DNA of 49,087 nt from Bacteroides mediterraneensis (lineage in GTDB: Bacteria; Bacteroidota; Bacteroidia; Bacteroidales; Bacteroidaceae): contig NZ_JACJKA010000028.1 in the NCBI RefSeq assembly GCF_016900355.1, forward strand, positions 1-49,087. The letters are read 5' to 3'. Shown piece by piece: positions 1-6,722 of this stretch; within the stretch, counting starts at the first letter, position 1; the number at the start of each line of letters is the position of its first letter. A model generated the notes under the pieces. It searched no databases. It was not told the origin of the DNA and saw nothing but the letters and a program-made list of their open reading frames with translations. Both the position numbers and the translations under genes were made by a program.

Positions 1-40
1 TTATCAAACTGAATACCGAAAAACAAATATTTATAAAACA

Positions 41-859
41 ATGACAGATGGATTCAATTTTTATCAGCCATGCAAACTGTTACAGGACTATGTCAGATAT
101 TACTGGATATTTAAAAGTAATCAGGTGATTGAGACTTATACTTTTCCAACCGGTTGCCCTCAAATTATATTCCACAAGAGGTCTACTTTATATATTCCTG
201 AATTAAATACGAGACAAGACAAACTGACAATTAGCGGACAGGTAAATTTCTCATCACATATCAGCGCAGCGAATAGTGTGGAAATGATTGTAGTTGTATT
301 TCACCCTTACGCCATGAATATCTTTCTCAATATCCCCATGTCTCTGTTATACAATAGAGAAGTTTCCGGTTATGGATTAGAGAATAAGAAATTAAATTAT
401 CTCGCTACTAAAGTTTTAGATTGTGAAAACAATAATCTATGTATAAAACTTATCGAGCAATGGTTGATTTCACAATTAAGAGCCAATTCTACTTCAAAAC
501 CTAAAATAGACATTGCCCGAATGGCAACAGTCATCCGTCAAATGTATTTTACCCCCAACAAGCAGATTTCAGAACTGGCATCCATAGCTTGTCTGAGCAC
601 GAAACAATTTGAGCGCATATTCCTTTCCACAATAGGGATGAACCCGAAAGAATATGCGCGAATAGTACGTTTTCAGAAATCTCTTCAACTTATGCAAAAT
701 CAGACTGAAAACATCAGTCAAGCCCAGATAGCCTATCAATGTGGTTATTCAGACCAGTCGCATTTCATTCGGGAATTTAGAAAACTCAGCGGATATACTC
801 CCTTGTCACTAAAAGAAATAGGCGAGCCATATTCCGATTTATTTACCACCCCCGTATAA
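41..859 (+). CDS. AraC-family transcriptional regulator
   Basis: This 272-residue protein ends in a typical AraC/XylS double helix-turn-helix, roughly residues 170-262, with the second-helix signature CGYSDQSHFIREFRKLSGYTP. The N-terminal 150 residues resemble the DUF6597-type sensing domain common in Bacteroidetes AraC proteins and contain no recognisable metabolite pocket. The ATG at 41 is the first in frame; only 40 bases precede it in the window, so its promoter cannot be judged. It lies 69 bp upstream of the co-oriented CAT-family acetyltransferase, which it may control, although that gene has its own -7 box. Both genes are visibly richer in A and T than the rest of the window. The family assignment is firm; the ligand and targets are unknown. 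Confidence 0.88.
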   Translation: MTDGFNFYQPCKLLQDYVRYYWIFKSNQVIETYTFPTGCPQIIFHKRSTLYIPELNTRQDKLTISGQVNFSSHISAANSVEMIVVVFHPYAMNIFLNIPMSLLYNREVSGYGLENKKLNYLATKVLDCENNNLCIKLIEQWLISQLRANSTSKPKIDIARMATVIRQMYFTPNKQISELASIACLSTKQFERIFLSTIGMNPKEYARIVRFQKSLQLMQNQTENISQAQIAYQCGYSDQSHFIREFRKLSGYTPLSLKEIGEPYSDLFTTPV

Positions 860-896
860 TGTCTATTTTGTTCTATCCGTAGCCAGAGGCTCTCTC

Positions 897-904
897 TATT
901 TTTG
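897..904 (+). promoter_or_regulatory. -7 box for the CAT-family gene
   Basis: TATTTTTG matches the Bacteroidetes -7 consensus TAnnTTTG exactly. Transcription would begin near 911. This excludes the in-frame TTG at 902 as a start and supports the ATG at 929. No clear -33 box at the usual distance was seen. Confidence 0.6.
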
Positions 905-928
905 CATTATAGCTTAAAAGAGACAAAA

Positions 929-1552
929 ATGAAGAAGGAAATAAATCCCGCAACGACAACACGTGCATACGCATACGAAATGTGGATGCAGGCCCCCATG
1001 CCGATGGTCACATTCTTCAAAACAATTGATGTGACTAATCTTGTAAAAATTAGTAAAAAGAAAGAAGTGAAACTGAATATGATGATATGCTGGTGTATAG
1101 GAAAAGCTGCTTCCGGTATCAAAGAATTCTATATGCTTCCTGTTAGCAACAAACTAATTCAATATGATACAATTGCTGTAAATACAATTGTAGCAAACAA
1201 AAATGGGGAAGTAAGTTCCTGCGATATTCCGTTCTCAGAAGACATAAATCAGTTTAATCATGACTACCTCCGATTAACTAGACAAGTAGCTGAAACCTGT
1301 CAGAACTACGATCTAACGGAAAGTATGGTTATTGGTACCTCAGCACTCGTAAATTATGAAATAGACGGTGCAGTTGGCATGTATAGCGGTATCTTCAATA
1401 ATCCATTCTTAATATGGGGAAAATTCAGAAAACATTTATTTAAAAAATACCTGACCGTATCATTTCAGTTTCATCATACACAAATGGACGGAGCTCATGC
1501 TGCACAATTTTTGAAGCAACTCCAACTTGAAATAAACAATATCCAACAATAA
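929..1552 (+). CDS. Chloramphenicol acetyltransferase-family O-acetyltransferase
   Basis: This 207-residue protein belongs to the trimeric CAT family, which transfers acetyl groups from acetyl-CoA to a hydroxyl. The catalytic motif HHTQMDG is at residues 182-188 and matches the family pattern HHxxxDG with its His and Asp. Length is close to classical CAT (about 213-220). An upstream in-frame TTG at 902 overlaps the -7 box, so the ATG at 929 is preferred. Whether the substrate is chloramphenicol cannot be told from sequence; Bacteroidetes encode many CAT-fold proteins of unknown substrate. The AT-rich composition and adjacent AraC gene are compatible with an acquired cassette, but no mobile-element ends were seen. 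Confidence 0.82.
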   Translation: MKKEINPATTTRAYAYEMWMQAPMPMVTFFKTIDVTNLVKISKKKEVKLNMMICWCIGKAASGIKEFYMLPVSNKLIQYDTIAVNTIVANKNGEVSSCDIPFSEDINQFNHDYLRLTRQVAETCQNYDLTESMVIGTSALVNYEIDGAVGMYSGIFNNPFLIWGKFRKHLFKKYLTVSFQFHHTQMDGAHAAQFLKQLQLEINNIQQ

Positions 1553-1628
1553 TTGAGAAAATACCTCAACTAATTGTATCATCTGATGAATTATTTTCCA
1601 TATTTCTCACCTAAAATCATACAATTTC

Positions 1629-1663
1629 TGCCTGAGAGACATAAAAATCTCAGGCATACTTTT
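1629..1663 (+). terminator. Hairpin terminator after the CAT-family gene
   Basis: TGCCTGAGA (1629-1637) pairs perfectly with TCTCAGGCA (1648-1656) and is followed by a short T-rich tract. It lies between the plus-strand acetyltransferase and the convergent minus-strand GNAT gene and probably ends the plus-strand transcript. Confidence 0.7.
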
Positions 1664-1713
1664 CATCTGCACCAGTGAATTTTCCAATCCATATAAAAGA
1701 GGAAAAATTAGAA

Positions 1714-2202
1714 TCAGAAAAGATGCTTGCGCATCACAAACTCCTCCCCTGTCTCTTTTATAATCTCAAATCCAAGCTTTAGATACATACGGACAGCGTA
1801 ATTAGCCTTTTGAACGGAAAGAGAGACATGATGATAACCTTTATTTTCAAGCAGATTCAGCATCTCCTTCATCAACCGGCTGCCCATTCCTCTGTTCCGA
1901 TATGCTTTATATAAGGAAATGGAAAGCGAAGGGGTATTCTCATCCACATGACCATAATCCTTCATGATACGTGTCCACACTGCCCCAACCACCTTGCCAT
2001 CCTGCTCAACTACCAAGCAACAATCATCTTTTTTCTTGCCAAAATCCTCCACATACAGCCTCAACTCGGGCAAATCCACCACATCCCTCGACGGAGGTTC
2101 AACTCCTTCGGGAATAAAAATCGCTTCATAAAGAAAATCCCTCAGCAAATGGATTTCCTCTGGATACAAAGGACGAATCATATAGTCTGCTACACTTTCC
2201 AT
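1714..2202 (-). CDS. GNAT-family N-acetyltransferase
   Basis: This 162-residue single-domain protein has the Gcn5-related acetyltransferase fold. The acetyl-CoA loop is visible as YRNRGMGSRLMKEML near residue 100, after a beta strand containing LSISLYKAY, and the C-terminal part has the usual YLKLGF motif. The substrate is unknown. It is the last gene of a tight minus-strand unit: its ATG begins 4 bp after the stop of the next GNAT gene, so the two are almost certainly co-transcribed. An alternative start at residue 8 (MIRPL) would also give a complete domain. Confidence 0.85.
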   Translation of the reverse strand: MESVADYMIRPLYPEEIHLLRDFLYEAIFIPEGVEPPSRDVVDLPELRLYVEDFGKKKDDCCLVVEQDGKVVGAVWTRIMKDYGHVDENTPSLSISLYKAYRNRGMGSRLMKEMLNLLENKGYHHVSLSVQKANYAVRMYLKLGFEIIKETGEEFVMRKHLF

Positions 2203-2206
2203 GGAA

Positions 2207-2746
2207 TCAATTATTCGTTTTTTCCCAGTCCTTTTTCGTCAACAAAGTAAAATGTTCCATCCGTACATCACCTAATGGAGAAAGTTTGCACTCTTCTGTA
2301 TGATGAAACTTGAATCCACATTTATCCATTACTCGACGGGATTTGGTGTTCCCATTATAATAACCACACCACACTCGTCGTATCTCCAACTCCTCAAAGC
2401 AACGACTCAGTAGGCGATTGACAGCCTCAGGAATCAAACCGTGCCCCCAATAAGGAACTCCAATCCAATAACCAATTTCTGCATCCCCCTCCTGCATCTC
2501 GGCACTATGTATGCCATCTCCAAACATAATGCCCACACTGCCAACAGGTTCATTAGTTTCCTTCAACACTACCGCATAAGTTTCCGGAGCCGAAAGAATA
2601 TCCCGTATCACTTCCCTACTATTTTCTACAGACGTATGTGGTGGCCAACCGGCAATCGGTCCTACAGCCGGATCCTTGGCATATTTATAGAGCGAAGGTG
2701 CATCTTCCTCACGCCACGGCCTGAGAATCAATCTTTCTGTTTCCAT
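2207..2746 (-). CDS. RimJ/RimL-type GNAT acetyltransferase
   Basis: This 179-residue protein begins METERLILRPW, the hallmark of the RimJ/RimL subgroup (ribosomal-protein N-terminal acetyltransferase relatives). The region IGYWIGVPYWGHGLIPEA carries the acetyl-CoA site and the C-terminal half has the family pattern NTKSRRVMDKCGF. The actual acceptor is unknown; most such proteins in Bacteroidetes are not ribosome-specific. It sits 2 bp downstream of the HEAT/Cdd1/DUF3795 gene and 4 bp upstream of the next GNAT gene, forming a three-gene unit. Confidence 0.86.
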   Translation of the reverse strand: METERLILRPWREEDAPSLYKYAKDPAVGPIAGWPPHTSVENSREVIRDILSAPETYAVVLKETNEPVGSVGIMFGDGIHSAEMQEGDAEIGYWIGVPYWGHGLIPEAVNRLLSRCFEELEIRRVWCGYYNGNTKSRRVMDKCGFKFHHTEECKLSPLGDVRMEHFTLLTKKDWEKTNN

Positions 2747-2748
2747 AA

Positions 2749-3822
2749 TTATGTATGTTTTTTATACGTTGCAAGATTATCCATCATCTTTTTCAAATTG
2801 GCTTCATTCTCCTCATCCGAAATGGAAGGGTCTTTCATAAAACGGCTACAAGGTAAATCCGGGCATCCTCCACAATTTTCCCGCTTCTTTTCCTTGCAGC
2901 ATTTCCAGATGGGACATACGGTATCGCCCGTGTATTGAAGCCAGTGCACCTTGCCTTTTATCTTTCTGCATCCTTTGCATACCTTTGGGAATGACGAGCA
3001 ATCCACACACCTTGCTCCACACGGAGAGGGATAAAAATAATCATCTTCCCAGTACCACCATCTGCATTTCTCTCTATCAGGATTTTCCGTATGAACAAAA
3101 TATTCTAAAGCCCGATACAGATAAAGCTGGCAACGGTCTATCATACACCCACGCAAACGACATTCTTCCTCATACAAATCCTCTGCTTTCTTTCCTTTCA
3201 GCGATTCGACAGAGGTATATCCCATTGCTATCAGGTCTTGTTCGGTCTGTGAACCTACGTTGGGAATTTGTCGCAGAGAAGAATTTCCCCGACTTGACTC
3301 TGTTTCCTTCATCAATGATTCCACTACTTTCATTGCATTTCTCCTGGCAGCCGCAATACTTGGCGCCATTTCATATTCCAGCATATCCAGACAAACTTTC
3401 AATTCATTAGCCAACTCCGGAACCAACCGACACATCTTGGCTGCCAGATTAATCATCATCGAACGACTACTGTCTGCTTCCCTTTTATCGGCAATATGAG
3501 CGAGACAAAAATCAAACAAGTCCGTTCTGAAATTACTATCGGTCACCAAGTCCAGCAAAATTGAAAGTACAAGTCCCCGTCGCATCTTCAATTCAGGTGC
3601 CATGCCCAAAGTTGCAATCTCATCATAAAAAGGAAAGAGATAGATCCTTTTGTCTGCTGTCGGTAAATGATAGAGTATCCATGCCGCATTGGAAGCCACC
3701 CGGGCATCTTCCGCAGAAAGCATAAGACGACAAAACGTACGGATACCAGCCTCATCATGGTGCAACTCACGGGAGAGAGCCATTACTTGCCGCTTAGACA
3801 GCCTGTCATGCAAATGTTCCAT
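2749..3822 (-). CDS. HEAT-like / Cdd1 / DUF3795 three-domain fusion protein
   Basis: This 357-residue protein appears to have three parts. Residues 1-175 are helical and HEAT-like. Residues about 182-262 match the Cdd1 ('pathogenicity locus') helix-hairpin-helix domain, with LRQIPNVG, the phrase MIDRCQLYLYRALEYFV and the tryptophan-rich CRWWYWED. Residues about 265-345 form a cysteine-rich DUF3795-like module with repeated Cys pairs (CGARCVDC, CKGC, CGGCPDLPC) that probably bind metal. Helix-hairpin-helix motifs often contact DNA, but no function is established for this combination. It is the first gene of the minus-strand unit with two GNAT enzymes and has a strong promoter. The domain calls are from pattern memory. 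Confidence 0.7.
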   Translation of the reverse strand: MEHLHDRLSKRQVMALSRELHHDEAGIRTFCRLMLSAEDARVASNAAWILYHLPTADKRIYLFPFYDEIATLGMAPELKMRRGLVLSILLDLVTDSNFRTDLFDFCLAHIADKREADSSRSMMINLAAKMCRLVPELANELKVCLDMLEYEMAPSIAAARRNAMKVVESLMKETESSRGNSSLRQIPNVGSQTEQDLIAMGYTSVESLKGKKAEDLYEEECRLRGCMIDRCQLYLYRALEYFVHTENPDREKCRWWYWEDDYFYPSPCGARCVDCSSFPKVCKGCRKIKGKVHWLQYTGDTVCPIWKCCKEKKRENCGGCPDLPCSRFMKDPSISDEENEANLKKMMDNLATYKKHT

Positions 3823-3852
3823 TACTTGTTCGCTTTTTCTATACTATAGCGA

Positions 3853-3884
3853 CAAATCTAAAAAATAAGCTCCAGAATAACAAA
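3853..3884 (-). promoter_or_regulatory. Promoter of the three-gene minus-strand unit
   Basis: On the minus strand TTTG (3884-3881) is followed after 20 bp by TAGATTTG (3860-3853), an excellent Bacteroidetes -33/-7 pair. Transcription would start near 3846, about 24 bases before the ATG at 3822. Confidence 0.75.
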
Positions 3885-3953
3885 CGGAAAGCAGTCTTCT
3901 CCCCGCAAAACAGACGTAAAAACAACCCATTTCAGACTCACTCCACCCTCTCT

Positions 3954-4063
3954 AAAAAACGCAAGTGCGTTTCGGTTCAAACGCAAGTACGTTTTCAATA
4001 AAACGCAAGTGCGTTTCAATCCAAACGCCAAAGCGTTTTCTGTCAAACGCACTTGCGTTTTTT
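3954..4063. repeat. Five tandem palindromes at 22-bp pitch (array A)
   Basis: Five 16-bp palindromic units begin at 3957, 3979, 4001, 4023 and 4045, exactly 22 bp apart. Units 1 and 3 are AAACGCAAGTGCGTTT, unit 2 differs by one base, unit 4 is AAACGCCAAAGCGTTT, and unit 5 is the reverse complement of unit 1. The outer arms AAACG and CGTTT are invariant, while the 6-bp spacers (for example CGGTTC, TCAATA, CAATCC, TCTGTC) vary. Two helical turns are about 21 bp, so all centres face nearly the same side of the helix. The array is about 70 bp from the -33 box on the left and about 70 bp from the -7 box on the right. It is not a CRISPR array because the spacers are far too short. Confidence 0.9.
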
Positions 4064-4130
4064 CCAAACCCTCAGAATTCCTGAAAAATCTTTTTTTATT
4101 CAAAAAATATACGGTTTAAAAGGATTTTAC

Positions 4131-4138
4131 TATCTTCG
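4131..4138 (+). promoter_or_regulatory. Possible -7 box for the TPR/HTH regulator
   Basis: TATCTTCG differs from TAnnTTTG at one position and lies 28 bp before the ATG at 4167. No good -33 box is seen, which would fit an activator-dependent promoter. Confidence 0.45.
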
Positions 4139-4166
4139 CCCACAAACTAACTAACCTAGCTAACCC

Positions 4167-5549
4167 ATGTCTTCCTTCCAACATCACATAACCTTGTTGA
4201 AGTACTCCGGAGGAGTGCTGTCTCTACTTTTATGCATGCTTTTCTCATGCACTCCATCGTCTCATAAAGTGCCTTCCTCACAGACTGAAGAAACGAACCC
4301 TCAAACCGACAGCCTGCTGCAGTTCAAGATTTATCTGGAACAAGCCCGCATCAGCCGTTTCAAAGCAGATACCCTGGAAGAAAAACGCGCTTTAGAAGAA
4401 GCTGAAAAAATGGCCCGGTTCTTGAACGATTCAGCCTCATATGCCGACTTATGGCAGGAAAAAGCATTGTATTTTCTACCGCAGAATCCTGAAAAAGCCA
4501 AGGAGTATTTCCAAAAGGCACTGACCTACATGGCCTCCGGAACCTTGACAGCCACCGTACACAACGAACTTTACCTTTCACGCATCTACCTGGAACAAGG
4601 ACAAGCGGACAGTGCATTCCATTATATTGACAATGCCATCCACAATAACCTTTCCCACAAAGAGACGCCCATCCTGCACCTTCAAAAAGGATACATTTTT
4701 GCCTCCCTTTTGCAAGCTGATTCAGCCGTACATTATATCCTGCCTATTCTGCCCAATGTGTCCCTGAAGCAACGTACAGAGGCTTATCGTCGTCTGTTTG
4801 AAATGTACAGGAAAAAGAAAGACGTGAAACAGGAAAGCCACTATATGCGTAAATACATCCGCTCACACGACTCGCTGAGCACGGAGCGGAAGGAAATGGT
4901 CATCGGAAAAATACAGGATATGCAGGAATATAAACTGCAACGCGAACGGGCCAACAAGGCAGAAATGGAAACAGCTCACCACAAGCTGATCTTCTACCGG
5001 ATTGTGGTGGCACTGGGACTGGTAATTCTGATTCTGCTACTATTACTCCACCGTATCCGCACGCACAAACAGAAACTGACCGCAGAACTCAAGGAAAGCC
5101 AGTGGATGCGGATGGAAGAAAGTTTGAAACGGAAAGAGGCAGAAGTAGCCCTGGCTCACGAACAGGAACGACTGAAACAACAGGAAATTGACCGGCTACA
5201 CAAAAGTGTGGAATATTACCAGCAACTGAATGCCATTACCCTTCCCTCACTGCTGCGAAAAAGAAATTCCCAAGGAGCCCTTCACCTGACGGAAGAGGAA
5301 TGGGATATCATCCAGCAGAATACAGACACGTGCTTTGACCGCTTCACCACACGCCTGAAAGAGCGCTATCCCCAACTCACGGAAGAAGAGCTACGCTTCT
5401 GCTGTCTCATAAAAATGAATCTGCCGCTGGCCATGCTGTCCGAAATCTACCACATAGCCAAGGGTAGTATCTCCCGCCGGAAAATGAGACTGAAAGAGAA
5501 AATGCACATTGAAAATATCAGTTTTGATGAGTTCATCGAGGCCTTTTAA
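4167..5549 (+). CDS. Membrane-anchored TPR protein with cytoplasmic HTH domain
   Basis: This 460-residue protein has a lipoprotein-type signal ending in LFSC (Cys28), a helical tetratricopeptide-like region at about 45-240, one transmembrane helix at about 275-294, a charged coiled coil at about 300-350, and a C-terminal helix-turn-helix at about 403-445 (LTEEELRFCCLIKMNLPLAM onwards). The layout suggests a one-component regulator that senses outside the inner membrane and binds DNA inside. Such TPR/HTH proteins are common in Bacteroidetes but mostly uncharacterised. The following plus-strand lipoprotein gene is a plausible target. The first ATG at 4167 gives a good signal peptide. Architecture is clear; the signal and the targets are unknown. 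Confidence 0.8.
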   Translation: MSSFQHHITLLKYSGGVLSLLLCMLFSCTPSSHKVPSSQTEETNPQTDSLLQFKIYLEQARISRFKADTLEEKRALEEAEKMARFLNDSASYADLWQEKALYFLPQNPEKAKEYFQKALTYMASGTLTATVHNELYLSRIYLEQGQADSAFHYIDNAIHNNLSHKETPILHLQKGYIFASLLQADSAVHYILPILPNVSLKQRTEAYRRLFEMYRKKKDVKQESHYMRKYIRSHDSLSTERKEMVIGKIQDMQEYKLQRERANKAEMETAHHKLIFYRIVVALGLVILILLLLLHRIRTHKQKLTAELKESQWMRMEESLKRKEAEVALAHEQERLKQQEIDRLHKSVEYYQQLNAITLPSLLRKRNSQGALHLTEEEWDIIQQNTDTCFDRFTTRLKERYPQLTEEELRFCCLIKMNLPLAMLSEIYHIAKGSISRRKMRLKEKMHIENISFDEFIEAF

Positions 5550-5555
5550 GTACGA

Positions 5556-5619
5556 TGTACATCAGAAAAACTATCAAACACTTAGTATTCAATGATTTAT
5601 ATATAGTCTGTGTACATCA
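5556..5619. repeat. Direct repeats TGTACATCA upstream of the lipoprotein promoter
   Basis: TGTACATCA occurs at 5556-5564, within the palindrome GATGTACATC, and again at 5611-5619, 55 bp later and just upstream of the -33-like TTTG. They could be binding sites for a regulator such as the TPR/HTH protein encoded immediately upstream; this is inference. Confidence 0.4.
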
Positions 5620-5622
5620 TTA

Positions 5623-5657
5623 TTTGCTGACAGTTACGGGCAGACGCTCTATCTTTG
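5623..5657 (+). promoter_or_regulatory. Promoter of the lipoprotein gene
   Basis: TATCTTTG at 5650-5657 is a perfect -7 box. TTTG at 5623-5626 lies 23 bp upstream, slightly farther than usual for a -33 element. The start site would be near 5664. Confidence 0.65.
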
Positions 5658-5679
5658 CCACCGTAAATCTAACCCAAAC

Positions 5680-6411
5680 ATGTGCAAATTTATGAATGTA
5701 AAACAACTCTTTTGTTGGATGATGTATGGCTTATTGGTTTTCTTCACTGCGGGATGCAGTGGAGAAAACTCCGAAGATTTGCCAGACAACGTATCAGTCT
5801 ATCAGAAATATCTGGTCGCTTTTTCCGACTCACAACCTACACTGGCCTATGCCCATTTTTCACGGGAAAAAGATACTCCCCTGAAAGATATCAGGCTGAC
5901 AGGAGGCTCATCCGTCAAGGCAAACGGCAAGGAAATGGAATTCAACTCTTTGGACAGAAACGCCATTTTCGGTTATTCTTATTTCGTTTCACTCGGAAAA
6001 GACGAAACAGTGTCGTTTGTGTTCCAGCGTACCCAACAAAAAGAAACGCGCATGTGGGTCAACTATGCCTATAAAGAATGGATTAATCCCATACATATAC
6101 CTTCCACACGCACCACGGTGACCAATCAGGAAATGATAAGATGGACGGGAGAAAAAATAGCGGCCAATGAAGAACTGGAGGCCACATTGGATAACCCCAA
6201 CCGTCAGGAAGAATATACCGTATATTATGGAACCCTGAACAAAAGTCGTGACGGAGTTTCTTTCGATAAGGTGCCCAAAGGAAAATATATGCTGACGTTG
6301 AAACGAAGCGTAAAACTGGAAACCAAAGACAACGATACTCCAGCCAAAGGAGAAATCGTATTGGTCTTCTATGACAAGAAAGAAGTGACCGTTGAAGAAC
6401 AAACTGAATAA
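5680..6411 (+). CDS. Putative lipoprotein of unknown function
   Basis: This 243-residue protein begins with a hydrophobic signal peptide ending in FTAGC, a good signal-peptidase II lipobox with Cys at about residue 26, so it is probably a lipidated envelope protein. The mature part is polar, probably beta-rich, and recalls surface lipoproteins encoded beside TPR/HTH regulators, but I do not recognise a named family. Two ATGs are possible, at 5680 (MCKF) and 5692 (MNVK); both preserve the signal sequence. It has its own promoter 131 bp after the regulator gene, with a repeated 9-mer upstream. The acidic C terminus (VTVEEQTE) is intact. Confidence 0.72.
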   Translation: MCKFMNVKQLFCWMMYGLLVFFTAGCSGENSEDLPDNVSVYQKYLVAFSDSQPTLAYAHFSREKDTPLKDIRLTGGSSVKANGKEMEFNSLDRNAIFGYSYFVSLGKDETVSFVFQRTQQKETRMWVNYAYKEWINPIHIPSTRTTVTNQEMIRWTGEKIAANEELEATLDNPNRQEEYTVYYGTLNKSRDGVSFDKVPKGKYMLTLKRSVKLETKDNDTPAKGEIVLVFYDKKEVTVEEQTE

Positions 6412-6584
6412 AGAAAAAGGCAGCAGAATGAAAATCCTGCTACCCTTATAACCCTGGCTATATCCCTAATTCCACAGGTGTATGGACTCCTATGAAGAAA
6501 ATCACAACTTCCCCCTCTGGAGTCTTTATCCTTTGATAATCTCTCTCTGGGATACACCTTCTCTAACCTTGACCCTTACTCTCT

Positions 6585-6648
6585 GGCGTCCGGGAAATTG
6601 TTTTCGATGGAAAACGAGCCCCATCCCGGGAAAAAACGCCCATTTTTT
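6585..6648 (+). terminator. Long compound hairpin with T-run (terminator or structured RNA)
   Basis: Three nested arms pair around one loop: GGCGT (6585-6589) with ACGCC (6636-6640), CCGGGA (6590-6595) with TCCCGG (6624-6629), and GTTTTC (6600-6605) with GAAAAC (6610-6615) around GATG. A T-run follows at 6643-6648. It lies in the otherwise empty 288-bp gap between the lipoprotein and dapL, 40 bp before a second terminator, so it may end a short independent transcript. Confidence 0.55.
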
Positions 6649-6687
6649 CATTCACTCTCTCGTTTGGGATAGGCTGGCGGTTTTAGG

Positions 6688-6722
6688 AACTGGGTCGGAT
6701 TAACGTCCGGCCCAGTTTTTTA
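6688..6722 (+). terminator. Plus-strand terminator overlapping the end of dapL
   Basis: AACTGGG (6688-6694) pairs with CCCAGTT (6711-6717), with CGGA/TCCG inside, followed by a T-run. The hairpin contains the dapL stop codon (6700-6702) and its last codons read on the opposite strand. The T-run is on the plus strand, so it serves transcripts from the left. Confidence 0.75.

Larger units (their letters stand above)
3823..4166. other. Divergent intergenic region with palindrome array
   Basis: The 344 bp between the divergent genes hold a minus-strand promoter at the left, a weaker plus-strand -7 box at the right and, between them, the five-unit palindrome array at 3954-4063. No gene is seen; the 81-codon minus-strand frame here is only the array read as codons. 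Confidence 0.7.

Noticed and set aside
3954..4063. CRISPR array
   Set aside because: Repeats are 16 bp and spacers only 6 bp; no cas gene is nearby.
3858..4103. 81-codon minus-strand frame between the divergent genes
   Set aside because: It reads through the palindrome array and the -33 box of the minus-strand promoter; the repeated motifs come from the 22-bp DNA repeat, which is not a multiple of three.
6482..6703. 73-codon plus-strand frame in the gap before dapL
   Set aside because: Low-complexity Leu/Thr/Pro content, no promoter or signal peptide, and it overlaps the two terminator hairpins.
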